DNA of 20,514 nt from an uncultured Kangiella sp. Lineage in GTDB: Bacteria; Pseudomonadota; Gammaproteobacteria; Enterobacterales; DSM-103792. A program made the position numbers and the translations under genes. The stretch lies in assembly GCA_946481205.1 (NCBI GenBank), contig CAMLNB010000036.1, forward strand, positions 1 through 20,514, written 5' to 3'. Within the stretch, counting starts at the first letter, position 1. Each line of letters opens with the position of its first letter. The notes under the pieces were generated by a model. That model was not told the origin of the DNA. It saw only the letters and a program-made list of their open reading frames with translations, and made no database searches. Below, piece after piece: positions 6,718 to 15,410 of this stretch.

Positions 6718-6734
6718 TTTTATCGAGTCAACGC

Positions 6735-6765
6735 AGCGATTGCCGCCATCAACGCGGCAATCGCT
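6735..6765. terminator. Bidirectional hairpin between convergent genes
   Basis: A perfect 12-bp stem (6735-6746 with 6754-6765) with a 7-nt loop sits between the + strand membrane-protein gene ending at 6717 and the - strand adaptor gene ending at 6797. There is no proper T-run on either side. The position suggests transcription termination or 3' end stabilisation for both units. Confidence 0.55.
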
Positions 6766-6796
6766 CGTAGACAGAACGCACACCTCGCCATCGGAT

Positions 6797-7924
6797 TTAG
6801 CGCCCGCTGCTCACCCCGCCCGCCACTTTGCTGCCATTTGCTCCACCTGACGGCAACGCATTGGCAAGCCGCACCTTTTGTCCGTGCTGGGTCGATTCGG
6901 CACCGCGAATAATCACCTGATCACCCACTTTCAAGTCGGCGCTGATGGCAATCTTGTCGCCGGTACCGGCACCGGCAGTAACCGGCGTGCGCTGGGCAAC
7001 GCCATCGGCCGCGACACGCAGCACATACATCTGCTGCTCACGAATCACCAAGGCATCGCGCGGCACGACCAAAGTCTGCTCGGCAATCGATTTGGGTACG
7101 GCAACGCGCACCGCCAAGCCCGGCGTCGCCGCTAACTGACGGGCATCGAGCCGCAGTTCAAAGGTTCGGGAATTGACGTTGCCGGTCGGAGTGAACGCAC
7201 GCACCGGCAGCTCGATCAGTTTGCCGGCATACTCGACACTGAGCCGCTTGCTGCCGTTGATGAACGGCGCCAGCGCGATCGGCGCCTGCACCTGCACATC
7301 CAACCCGCTGGTATCGACCAGCTGCGCCACCGGTTGGCCAATGCGAACATACTCGCCCTGTTGTACGCGCTGCTGGGCAACAACACCGTCGAATGGCGCC
7401 GTGATGCTGGCTTTGTTGATCGCGAGCTTGGTCTGGGCAATCAACACCTGCTGCTCTTGGATGCTGGCGGCATTGATGTCGCGGTCACGCTCGGTGGCAT
7501 CCATCTCGGTACGGGCAATGCTGTTGTTGGCGATCAGCGTTTGCAGGCGACGCAGATGCTTCTCGTAATAGGTTTCGCTGGCACGCAACCGCATCAGCAC
7601 GGCCTCTTGTTCGGCCAGATCCAGCTTCAGCCGTTCGGTATCGATGCGCGCCAGCGCATCGCCACGCTTCAGCTTGCTGCCGATTTCGGCGACCCAGATA
7701 AGCTGACCTTCCTGCTCGCTGGCGATCTGCGAATCGTGCCGGCTGATCACATTGGCCGGCACCCACATGACCGGCGCCAGTTGCTGCGCCTCGACCGGCG
7801 CGATGGTCACCAGATTCGGTTCCGGTTCCGCCGCTTGTGCAGATGACAAGCACAGCAAGCCAAGGCCCGCAACCAGCCGGCGAACGACGTGCGCCGAAGC
7901 GCTGTTCAAAGCAACATGAGACAT
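6797..7924 (-). CDS. RND efflux periplasmic adaptor (membrane fusion protein, HlyD/AcrA-like)
   Basis: A 375-residue periplasmic adaptor that links an RND pump to an outer-membrane channel. A signal peptide is visible: RR at 15-16, hydrophobic LVAGLGLLCLSS, and likely cleavage after AQA near residue 31. The split lipoyl domain is marked by ASEQEGQLIWVAEIGSKLKRGDALARID (about 68-95) and ITAPFDGVVAQQRVQQGEYVRIGQPV (about 174-199), flanking a coiled-coil hairpin of about 100-165; beta-barrel and membrane-proximal domains follow. Two in-frame ATGs lie further upstream (7933 and 7951); AAGGA ending 8 nt before the ATG at 7924, together with the signal-peptide shape, favours 7924. It starts 32 nt after the pump gene ends, so they form one operon. 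Confidence 0.9.
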   Translation of the reverse strand: MSHVALNSASAHVVRRLVAGLGLLCLSSAQAAEPEPNLVTIAPVEAQQLAPVMWVPANVISRHDSQIASEQEGQLIWVAEIGSKLKRGDALARIDTERLKLDLAEQEAVLMRLRASETYYEKHLRRLQTLIANNSIARTEMDATERDRDINAASIQEQQVLIAQTKLAINKASITAPFDGVVAQQRVQQGEYVRIGQPVAQLVDTSGLDVQVQAPIALAPFINGSKRLSVEYAGKLIELPVRAFTPTGNVNSRTFELRLDARQLAATPGLAVRVAVPKSIAEQTLVVPRDALVIREQQMYVLRVAADGVAQRTPVTAGAGTGDKIAISADLKVGDQVIIRGAESTQHGQKVRLANALPSGGANGSKVAGGVSSGR

Positions 7925-7956
7925 GATGAGCATCCTTATTCCTGCATCCACTTCGC

Positions 7957-10900
7957 TTAGGCCACGGATTCCAACACCGGCTGTTGTTGCCGCTGCGTCT
8001 TCAATTCCAACAAGGTCAATTTGGTTTCGCCCAGCCGCAGCAGGCAGGGCAGCAACAGCAGCGTGAACACAGTACTGACTGCCATGCCGCCGGTGATCAC
8101 GGTGGCCAGGCCGCGATAAATCACGCTGCCTTCACCGGGCGTCACCACCAGCGGCAAGGTGCCGACCAGACCGGTCAAGCTGCTGATAAAAATCGGTCGC
8201 AAGCGCCAGCGCACGGCCTGCTCCACCGCCTGGTGCCGACTCAAGCCGTTACGCTCGGCTGTGCGGGTTTGATCGACCAGCAAGATCGCGTTGTTGATGA
8301 CCAAGCCGATCAAGATGATGAAGCCGATCATCGTCAGCACATCGAGCGGTTGAAAGGTGAACAGATTCAATACCCGCAATGCGACAACACCGCCAACGGT
8401 TGCCAGTGGCAGCGTCAGCATCACCAGCGCACCGTCCTTGACCGAGCGGAACAGCGCACACAACACCAGGAACAACACCAGCAACGCCATCAGGAAATTG
8501 CCGCCCATGGTCCGGATGGCTTTTTCGAGTTGGTCGGCGTTGCCGCCGTATTGAATGTTGGCGCCAGCCGGCAACAGGCCACGCAGTTCTGGTTCCACTT
8601 CCGCTTTCAGCGTTGCGATCGTTTGCTCCAGCGACCAGCCTTCCGGCGGACTGACATTGAGGCTGACGGTGCGGCTGCGATCGACGCGCAGCAAACGGGT
8701 CGGACCGACCGTTTGTTCAATGCCGACCAGCTCGCGCAGCGGTACAACATTACCGGCTGGCGTAAACAACGGCGCATCGGCCAGCGTTTCCGGATCGAAC
8801 GCCTGCTCGCTGCGGACAATCACGTCCTTGCGCTTGTCACCATCGAAATACTCACCGACAAACATGCCATCACCGAGCGCACGGACAATGGTGCCGATCT
8901 CGCGCCGGGTCCAGCCCTCTTCATTGATGCGCCGGTCATCCGGGGTCAGTCGCAATTGCGGCTCAGCCATATCGAGCCCCGGTTGCGGCTGCACATTGGC
9001 ACCCGGGATCACTTCCTGAATTTTTTCCATGCCGCGCCGGGCTGCCGCCAGCAGCGCATCACTGTCGCGCGATTGCAGATGCAGCTCGACATTGCGGGCG
9101 CCGCCAAAACCGCCGAACAGTTCGCCCTGATCGGCAAAGGCGCGCGTGTCCGGCAAATCGATCAGAATCTCTTTGCGAACGATCTGCACCATTTCCTGCA
9201 AGCGATCTTCATCCTGAACACGGACGCCGATGGTGCCGCCCCAGCTGCCGATGATGATGTAATAGTTCTTCAACGCCGGTTGCTTGTCGCCGGCCATGTA
9301 CGGCGCCAGCCGCTCGACAATCGGTTCGACCACATCTTTTTCCAGCGCATTGATGTTGGCGCCGGGTGGGAATTGAAAGAATGCATCGACCGCATCACGC
9401 TTGATCGGCGGCAGGTAATCGAGGCTCGGCAGTGCCAACCAGGTGATCGTAGTCGGCACGATCAGCAAGGTCGCAATCACGGTGGCGCGTTTGCGGCCGG
9501 TACTGGTCAACCGCATCACCCATCCGGTCATGCGTTCCCAGTGTTTGCCGAATTTGTCTTCGGTGTTGAATACCTTCAGGCCGTAGCGGGCGGCGATTGG
9601 CAGCACCGTTACCGCCACCAGCATCGACATGCAAACCGCAATGGCAATGGTCAGCGCCAAATCGCCAAACAATTGGCCTTCGATGTCTTTCAGGAAGAAC
9701 ACCGGCAGGAAAACCGCCACCGCCGTCAGCGTCGACGCCATCAACGCGCCCCAGACTTGGTTGGCGCCTTGCTCGGCGGCGTTTTCGGCATTCTCGCCGC
9801 GCTCGCGCAGGCGGATGATGTTTTCCATCACCACGACGGCGGCATCGAGCACCATGCCGACCGCGAATGCCAGCGCCGCCAGCGAGATCACGTTCAGCGA
9901 GCGGCCGGTCAATTGCAGCACAATAAACGTCGCCAGCAACGATGCCGGAATCGCCAGCGCGGTCAGCAAGGTGGCGCGCCAATTGCGGACAAACACCCAG
10001 AGAATGAACAGTGCCAGCAGCACACCGTAAATCAGATCGCCGGTGACCAGATCAACCGCGCGATTGATAAACACCGACGGGTCGAACGACTGCACCATGC
10101 GCAGCTGCTTCGCCGCCAGCAATTCGGTATTGATCGCGTCGACTTCGGCTTTGACCTTGGTCAGCGCCTCCAGCACATTGGCGCCACTCTGACGGTTGAT
10201 CCGGATCGAAAATGCCGGGTTGCCGTTCTGTATCGCCAGGTTGGCGCGGTCGGCGGTGCGCAGCTCGACGGTCGCCACATCGGCCAGCCGAATCGGCACG
10301 CCGTCGCGCCAATCCAGAATCAGCTCCCGCATTTCTTCCGGCTCGTATTTGCCGCTGAAGCGCAAGGTGTACTGGCGCCGACCGACATCAAGCAAACCAC
10401 CGGAAACGTCGTTGCTGACACTGACCCGGTTGACCAGATCCGGAATTCGCAGCCGGTACTGCACCAACTTTTCGGTATCGAAACGGATTTGCAGCTCTTC
10501 TTGTTCGGCGCCGCTTTCAATGTTGGCGCTGGACACGCCGGACACCGCCTCCAGACGCGGCCGCACCACATCATTAATGTAGTCGTACTGTTCGTTCAGC
10601 TTGCCTTCGTAACCGGGCAGCGCCTGCAGAAAGAAATAGGTCAGGGCTTCGCGACCGCCGCCCCAACCACCGAGCAACACTTGCGGCGGCGTCGCATCAC
10701 GCGGCAGCGCCGGCAACCGATTCATTCGGCTGATCACTTCGATCAGCGTTTGCTGCATGTCGGTGCCGATGGCGAATTCGAGATTGATCCAGGCGCCGCC
10801 CTGGTTGGCATTGGATTCGATGGCTTCGAGTCCCGGCAGGCCTTGCAGCACTTCTTCCTGCGGCTCGATGATCTCGGACTCCAGTTCCTGTGGCGAGGCT

Positions 10901-11058
10901 GCACGCCAACCGGTCTGAATCGAGATTACGGGTCGTTCGATGTTTGGAAACAACTGGATCGGCATCTGCCAGAATGCATACAAGCCAAACAGCATCGTCA
11001 GTGCGACAACAACGGCGACAGCAGCTGGATTGGCCAGCGCTTTTGAGGTCAGGTTCAT
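7957..11058 (-). CDS. RND efflux transporter (HAE1/AcrB-like superfamily)
   Basis: A 1033-residue inner-membrane, proton-driven efflux pump of normal length. The N-terminal helix is followed by the family's FWQMPIQLFPNIERP; two large periplasmic loops (about 40-335 and 550-850) separate helix bundles. TM4 reads GMVLDAAVVVMEN (401-413) and TM10 reads IGLVINNAILLVD (917-929). Compared with the AcrB proton relay, D407 is kept (D405), D408 is Ala (406), K940 is Asn (922), R971 is kept (R954) and T978 is Ser (959). Such Asn variants occur in other RND subgroups, so the pump is probably functional. The ATG at 11058 has AGGGA 8 nt upstream; an in-frame ATG at 11067 is possible. The adaptor follows in the same operon; no outer-membrane factor is encoded here. 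Confidence 0.93.
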   Translation of the reverse strand: MNLTSKALANPAAVAVVVALTMLFGLYAFWQMPIQLFPNIERPVISIQTGWRAASPQELESEIIEPQEEVLQGLPGLEAIESNANQGGAWINLEFAIGTDMQQTLIEVISRMNRLPALPRDATPPQVLLGGWGGGREALTYFFLQALPGYEGKLNEQYDYINDVVRPRLEAVSGVSSANIESGAEQEELQIRFDTEKLVQYRLRIPDLVNRVSVSNDVSGGLLDVGRRQYTLRFSGKYEPEEMRELILDWRDGVPIRLADVATVELRTADRANLAIQNGNPAFSIRINRQSGANVLEALTKVKAEVDAINTELLAAKQLRMVQSFDPSVFINRAVDLVTGDLIYGVLLALFILWVFVRNWRATLLTALAIPASLLATFIVLQLTGRSLNVISLAALAFAVGMVLDAAVVVMENIIRLRERGENAENAAEQGANQVWGALMASTLTAVAVFLPVFFLKDIEGQLFGDLALTIAIAVCMSMLVAVTVLPIAARYGLKVFNTEDKFGKHWERMTGWVMRLTSTGRKRATVIATLLIVPTTITWLALPSLDYLPPIKRDAVDAFFQFPPGANINALEKDVVEPIVERLAPYMAGDKQPALKNYYIIIGSWGGTIGVRVQDEDRLQEMVQIVRKEILIDLPDTRAFADQGELFGGFGGARNVELHLQSRDSDALLAAARRGMEKIQEVIPGANVQPQPGLDMAEPQLRLTPDDRRINEEGWTRREIGTIVRALGDGMFVGEYFDGDKRKDVIVRSEQAFDPETLADAPLFTPAGNVVPLRELVGIEQTVGPTRLLRVDRSRTVSLNVSPPEGWSLEQTIATLKAEVEPELRGLLPAGANIQYGGNADQLEKAIRTMGGNFLMALLVLFLVLCALFRSVKDGALVMLTLPLATVGGVVALRVLNLFTFQPLDVLTMIGFIILIGLVINNAILLVDQTRTAERNGLSRHQAVEQAVRWRLRPIFISSLTGLVGTLPLVVTPGEGSVIYRGLATVITGGMAVSTVFTLLLLPCLLRLGETKLTLLELKTQRQQQPVLESVA

Positions 11059-11297
11059 GACCGACATCCCTGCAAGCGGAATTGCGGCGAAGCATGGGCG
11101 CAAGCATGACGAAAGGAAATCGATACGCGGCCAATTGACCAGCGACTGCGACCAGCGGTGCGACACCAATCCGGCAACGATGTAATCTGTTAATCAAGTG
11201 TTGCGGCGGTAACAGAGTGTGTCGTTCAGCAAGCAAAACGCAGCAAAGACGACACGCATAAGCAGTGCCAGCCTTGCGAACAATACGACGGAATTAT

Positions 11298-12098
11298 TTA
11301 CGCGAAATGCTTGATCTTGTCTTTGTAGCCGCGGCTCATTTTGAGTCGGGTACCGTTTTTCAATAGCAGAAAGAACTCGCCATTGATGTGATTCTGGATC
11401 TTGTCGACATGATCCAGATTGATGATGGTGGAGCGGTGGATACGCTGGAACAGCGCCGGATTCAGGTAGCGCTCCAGCTCTTTCATCGTGCAACGCATGA
11501 TGTGGGTCTGGTTGGCGGTATGCAGGCACATGTAATCGCCGGCCGCATCGACCCAGGCGATATCCTTGATCTCGACCAGCGTTGTCTCATTGCGGTCTTT
11601 GATCGACAAGCGGCTGGGATAGCTGGTCTCATTGCCGGCCCGGCTGAACACCTCGTCGACCGAACTGTACTGCTCGCCGGTGATGTCGCCGATGAAATTC
11701 ATCAGTCGCTGTTTGTCGCTTTCCGAGACTTTTTGTGCCAGTTGCTGCCGGACTCTGGCAATGGTTTTCGCCAGCCGCTCTTCATCAACCGGCTTCAGCA
11801 CATAATCGACAGCATGGACGTCAAATGCATCGAGCGCGTACTCATTGAACGCCGTGACAAAGACGATCAGCGGCATTTGCTCGGCTTGCAACGCGCGCAC
11901 GACATCGAAGCCATTCAAACCCGGCATCTGGATATCCAGAAACACCAGATCCGGATGGTGTTCGGCGATGCTGGTCAAGGCTTCGCGGCCATTGCTGCAC
12001 TGACCCAGAATTTCGATATCCGAAAAAGCCGCAAGCCGCAGACTGAGTCCGCGGCGCGCCAGTGATTCATCATCGACGATCAGTGCGCGTATGCTCAT
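11298..12098 (-). CDS. LytTR-family response regulator
   Basis: A 266-residue two-component regulator. The receiver domain (about 1-120) has the acidic pair D9-D10, phosphoacceptor D55 in LVFLDIQMPG, T82 in VFVTAFNEYALDAFD and K102 in VLKPVDE. The C-terminal LytTR DNA-binding domain (about 160-262) shows SIKDRNETTLVEIKDIAWVDAAGDYMCLHT and the signature FQRIHRSTIINLDHVDKI. Such regulators bind short direct repeats upstream of target promoters. Its ATG overlaps the kinase stop codon by 4 nt, so the pair is translationally coupled. The RND operon begins 239 nt downstream on the same strand and is the obvious candidate target; this is inferred from proximity. Confidence 0.93.
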   Translation of the reverse strand: MSIRALIVDDESLARRGLSLRLAAFSDIEILGQCSNGREALTSIAEHHPDLVFLDIQMPGLNGFDVVRALQAEQMPLIVFVTAFNEYALDAFDVHAVDYVLKPVDEERLAKTIARVRQQLAQKVSESDKQRLMNFIGDITGEQYSSVDEVFSRAGNETSYPSRLSIKDRNETTLVEIKDIAWVDAAGDYMCLHTANQTHIMRCTMKELERYLNPALFQRIHRSTIINLDHVDKIQNHINGEFFLLLKNGTRLKMSRGYKDKIKHFA

Positions 12099-13243
12099 GC
12101 CGGCGCTACCTCCGCGCCTCCGCGGCGCAATGGCTCGGTTTGATACGGAATGCGGATGCTGACTTGCAAACCATGCGGCTGCACATTGCTGAGCTGGAAC
12201 GAGTGATCATCGCCATACAGCTCACGCAGCCGTTCGCGGGTATTGCGGACACCAACGCCGCAACCTTTACCGCCGCCATTTTGTGGCACCGGCAATGCCT
12301 GTTCTGGCAAACCAAGCTCCAACCCCGGAATGCCCGGACCGTCGTCCGAGACTTCCAGCAGCAACTCACGGGCAAACACCCGGGCGCGGATCGCGATGGT
12401 GCCGCCGTGCTCCGCTTTGGCAATGGCGTATTTGATGGCGTTCTCGACCAGCGGCTGCAACAACAGGCTCGGGATCAATCCGTCCAGGGCCGGCTCTTCC
12501 AGATCAAACTGCAGGGTCAGCCGCTCCTCGAACCGGACCTTCTCGATATCCAGATACAGTTTCAGCGCGTTGATCTCCTGCGCCAGCGTGGTTTTCTGCA
12601 TCGGGTCATTGTCGAGCGAATAGCGCAGGAAATTCGACAACCGCGCCACCATGTCATTGGCGACCGTGTTGTTCTTTTCCAGAATTAGCGTCGAGATGGC
12701 ATTCAAGGTGTTGAACAGGAAATGCGGGTTCAGCTGGTAACGCAGCATTTTCAGCTGCGACTCATGCGCCAAGGCATTCGCCCGCAGCGCCCGCTGGGTG
12801 GCCTGCTGCATGCCTTCATAAAACTTGAAGCCGAAGTAGAGCCCGCTCCAGCAGATGAAAATATAGAAAAGCCCGGTGATGCCTTTGAAATAGTGCATCA
12901 GTGACGGCGTGTGATCCGGACCGCATTCGTCCGGGCAAATGCTCCACAGGATGTAGTTGCAGACAATGGCCATCGCGCCGGCACAGACATAGGAGCCGAT
13001 CACGACCACGCTCACCTGCTGCCAGATCGGCCGGTCCCAGACCTTCCGGTACAGCAGCCGCAAGCCCAGGGTGATGGTAAAACCGGTCGCCGCACTGGCC
13101 AGTCGATACCACGGCAGCCCCCACTCCTCGCCCCAGTAACGGCCAGCCAGAAACTGCGCCAAACCATAGGCCAGCCAGCCACTGATGTTCAGCAGCCAGA
13201 ACAGGCGATTCCGATTTTCCAGCATTTGGCTGAGCAACATCAT
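12095..13243 (-). CDS. LytS/YehU-type sensor histidine kinase (His_kinase, PF06580)
   Basis: A 382-residue membrane kinase and the partner of the adjacent LytTR regulator. Four membrane helices are visible at about 13-33, 48-66, 74-100 and 121-141, leaving a short predicted periplasmic loop (about 101-118) with C103-P-D-E-C107. A linker helix leads to the phosphoacceptor H174 in RYQLNPHFLFNTLN, the signature of this kinase type. The ATPase domain has the N-box PLVENAIKYA (264-273), the G1 box SDDGPGIPG (299-307) and GVGVRNTRERL (329-339). In-frame ATGs at 13240 and 13225 are alternative starts; no strong Shine-Dalgarno distinguishes them. The signal is unknown; the cysteine loop is the best hint. 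Confidence 0.92.
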   Translation of the reverse strand: MMLLSQMLENRNRLFWLLNISGWLAYGLAQFLAGRYWGEEWGLPWYRLASAATGFTITLGLRLLYRKVWDRPIWQQVSVVVIGSYVCAGAMAIVCNYILWSICPDECGPDHTPSLMHYFKGITGLFYIFICWSGLYFGFKFYEGMQQATQRALRANALAHESQLKMLRYQLNPHFLFNTLNAISTLILEKNNTVANDMVARLSNFLRYSLDNDPMQKTTLAQEINALKLYLDIEKVRFEERLTLQFDLEEPALDGLIPSLLLQPLVENAIKYAIAKAEHGGTIAIRARVFARELLLEVSDDGPGIPGLELGLPEQALPVPQNGGGKGCGVGVRNTRERLRELYGDDHSFQLSNVQPHGLQVSIRIPYQTEPLRRGGAEVAPA

Positions 13244-13367
13244 GGCTCACAGGTAGGCAAAGGGCAGGCAGATTGTAGGCGAACGCCCCTGCCAACGGCC
13301 GCACATTCGTCGCAGCGGCAAAACGCTTGGTCGTATCCGATGATCGGCTAAGTGCGTGAAGCCCAGT

Positions 13368-14234
13368 TCAGTCGGGTTGCCGCAACAGCTCCGCGAAACG
13401 CTGCAATCCCGGGCTGGCCGCTTCCTCCCGCCGGCGGACAAACAAGGTATCGACCCAATGCGCCGGCTCCGTCAGCGGCTCCAGCTGCAGCGCCGCAAGA
13501 TCGCGGTAAGTCTCGACCGCGCTGCGTGGCAGGATGGCGACACCAACATCTTCGCGGACACAACCGAGCACACCGTCCAGGGTATCGAATTCGAGCCGGC
13601 GGAACGGTTGCCAACCTTGCTCGGCGAAATGCCGATCCAGCAGTTGCCGATAACTACAACCCGGTTGAAAGACGATGGCGGTCAATTGCTGGCGACGGAG
13701 CCGGGTCGCGATATCTGCGCCGTTGCGCGCTCGCACCAGCACCATTTCCTCGCGAAACACCGTTTCGGTTTGCAGATCCGGATGCAACACCGGCGCCGCC
13801 ACCAACACCGCATCAAGCCGATGCGCCAACACATCATCCAGCATTTCGATGCTGGTGCCGGTGCGCACTTCCAGCTGTACATCGGGATGGGCGTGATGAA
13901 ACGCGCTGAGCACCATCGGTAAACGAACCGCCGCCGTCATTTCGGTGGCGCCGATGCGCAAGCGACCACGCAATGTTGCGCCGTCTCGTACTGCGGCTTC
14001 CGCTTCTGCATCCAATGCCCAGATTTTCTCCGCATAGAGCTGCAAGCGTTCGCCGGCAGCAGTCAGGGTCATGCCACGGCTGTGCCGGACAAACAGCATG
14101 ACGCCCAGCTCAGCTTCCAGCTCTTTCAGTCGCTTGGTGACATTCGATTGCACCGTGTGCAGCTCCTCTGCCGCTGCACTGACCGAGCCATTGCGAGCCA
14201 CAGAAGCAAATGTCGCGAGATTAAGCCGATCCAT
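13368..14234 (-). CDS. LysR-family transcriptional regulator
   Basis: A 288-residue regulator. Residues 1-60 form the LysR winged helix-turn-helix: LATFASVARNGSVSAAAEELHTVQSNVTKRLKELEAELGVMLFVRHSRGMTLTAAGERL. Residues about 88-285 form the periplasmic-binding-protein-like effector domain, starting GRLRIGATEMTAAVRLP. Such proteins are tetramers that usually control a divergent operon in response to a small molecule. Here the divergent SDR and tautomerase genes start 172 nt away, so they are the likely targets. The start at 14234 is preceded by GGGAG on the - strand, inside a small TCTCCSGGAGA palindrome (14244-14254). The effector is unknown. Confidence 0.92.
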   Translation of the reverse strand: MDRLNLATFASVARNGSVSAAAEELHTVQSNVTKRLKELEAELGVMLFVRHSRGMTLTAAGERLQLYAEKIWALDAEAEAAVRDGATLRGRLRIGATEMTAAVRLPMVLSAFHHAHPDVQLEVRTGTSIEMLDDVLAHRLDAVLVAAPVLHPDLQTETVFREEMVLVRARNGADIATRLRRQQLTAIVFQPGCSYRQLLDRHFAEQGWQPFRRLEFDTLDGVLGCVREDVGVAILPRSAVETYRDLAALQLEPLTEPAHWVDTLFVRRREEAASPGLQRFAELLRQPD

Positions 14235-14406
14235 TCGCCGTTATCTCCCGGAGAGAAAGCAGCCATCTTATCAATTCATTATTCAGCGCGCTGGCAACGG
14301 CCTAGCCTGACCGCAGCTGACGACGCCCGCTGATCACCGTTCGCCGATGGACGCAACATCCGCCGACTCGCCAAGCCTTCCCCCACCTGTTCAAGGAGTC
14401 TTATCC
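14235..14406. promoter_or_regulatory. Divergent LysR / SDR control region
   Basis: A 172-nt spacer between divergently transcribed regulator and SDR genes. An AT-rich core (about 14268-14285) contains a T-N11-A arrangement, TATCAATTCATTA, of the type LysR proteins recognise, but dyad symmetry is weak. An 11-bp palindrome at 14244-14254 overlaps the LysR Shine-Dalgarno. No promoter boxes were convincing enough to mark individually. Confidence 0.4.
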
Positions 14407-15144
14407 ATGCAACACCACCCACGTACCGTCATCATCACCGGCGCTTCCAGCGGCATTGGCTTGGCGCTGGCAGAAGCGTATCTCGCCCGCGGCGACAATG
14501 TTGTCGGCAATGCCCGCACAGCGGCCCGCTTGGAGGCGGTCGCGGCCAAACTGGCCAGTCCGGGACGTTTTCTGCCGGTAGCAGGCGACATTGCCGATCC
14601 GGCAACAGCGGTCAGCTTGTTCGAGCGTGCTATCGCTGCATTTGGCGGCGTCGATATCTTGATCAACAACGCCGGGATTTTTGACTCCAAACCGTTTGCA
14701 GAATACAGCCCGGCCAATATTGACGCTGCTATCAATACCAACTTGCGCGGTTTTGTTCATGCCAGCCAGCAAGCCATCAAGCATATGCAACCGCGCAAAG
14801 CCGGCCACATCATCAATATCAGTGCCAGCATCGCTGAGCAGCCGCTTGCCAATGTACCGGCGACCTTGCCCATCCTGATCAAGGGCGGCATCAACAGCGC
14901 CACCAAATCGCTGGCCATTGAACTCGCGCCCCACAACATCAAAGTGTCAGCCGTTGCCCCCGGCATCATCGACACGCCGCTGTTCACCCGCGACATGCAC
15001 AGTTTCCTGCACACCTTGCAGCCGCTTGGTCGCATGGGCAGCACCGCCGACATTGTCGCCGCGGTGATGTACCTGACCGATTCGGATTACAGCACCGGCG
15101 TGGTCCTGCCTGTCGACGGCGGGATGAGCGCAGGTCGCTGGTAA
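14407..15144 (+). CDS. SDR-fold oxidoreductase-like protein lacking the catalytic tyrosine
   Basis: A 245-residue classical short-chain dehydrogenase/reductase fold. The cofactor-binding TGASSGIG (11-18), D61 with adjacent acidic residues, NNAG (87-90), the Ser strand IINISAS (135-141), and PGIIDTP followed by the C-terminal VDGGMSAGRW are present. The YxxxK active site is not: the segment reads LPILIKGGINSATKSLAIELA, so K159 aligns with the catalytic lysine while P155 sits where tyrosine belongs. I recall a related SDR subgroup with a similar degenerate segment, so this may be a subfamily trait rather than damage. AAGGAG (14393-14398) fixes the ATG at 14407. It lies 41 nt before the tautomerase gene. 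Confidence 0.88.
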   Translation: MQHHPRTVIITGASSGIGLALAEAYLARGDNVVGNARTAARLEAVAAKLASPGRFLPVAGDIADPATAVSLFERAIAAFGGVDILINNAGIFDSKPFAEYSPANIDAAINTNLRGFVHASQQAIKHMQPRKAGHIINISASIAEQPLANVPATLPILIKGGINSATKSLAIELAPHNIKVSAVAPGIIDTPLFTRDMHSFLHTLQPLGRMGSTADIVAAVMYLTDSDYSTGVVLPVDGGMSAGRW

Positions 15145-15185
15145 CCGCTGTTACCGATCCTCATCACAATCAACGGAGTTATGCC

Positions 15186-15404
15186 ATGCCTTATGTCCAC
15201 ATTCAGGTGACGCGCGAAGGCGTCACCGCCGATCAAAAAGCGGAGTTGATCAAAGCCAGCACCGACATGCTGGTGCGTGTACTCAACAAGAACCCGGCGA
15301 CCACCTTTGTCGTGATCGAAGAGGTCGATACCGACAACTGGGGGGTAGCCGGCCAAACCGTGACACGATTACGCGCGCAGGAAAAAGCGGCAGCAAAAAC
15401 CTGA
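15186..15404 (+). CDS. 4-oxalocrotonate tautomerase-family protein
   Basis: A 72-residue tautomerase superfamily protein. MPYVHIQVTREGVTADQKAELIKAST places proline directly after the initiator methionine, the catalytic N-terminal Pro-1 once Met is removed. The short beta-alpha-beta unit and NPATTFVVIEEVDTDNWGVAGQ match the 4-OT family, which works as hexamers or related oligomers on enol or keto acids. ACGGAG (15173-15178) precedes the ATG. It is in an operon with the SDR-like gene and a divergent LysR regulator, a common combination in proteobacteria. The substrate is unknown; participation with the SDR in one pathway is inferred. Confidence 0.9.
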   Translation: MPYVHIQVTREGVTADQKAELIKASTDMLVRVLNKNPATTFVVIEEVDTDNWGVAGQTVTRLRAQEKAAAKT

Positions 15405-15410
15405 TCGATA

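Noticed and set aside
7984..11046. A 1020-codon open frame on the + strand opposite the RND pump gene
   Set aside because: It mirrors the pump gene, has the Gln/Arg/His-rich composition typical of antisense frames in GC-rich DNA, and shows no domain. The - strand frame has full RND motifs.
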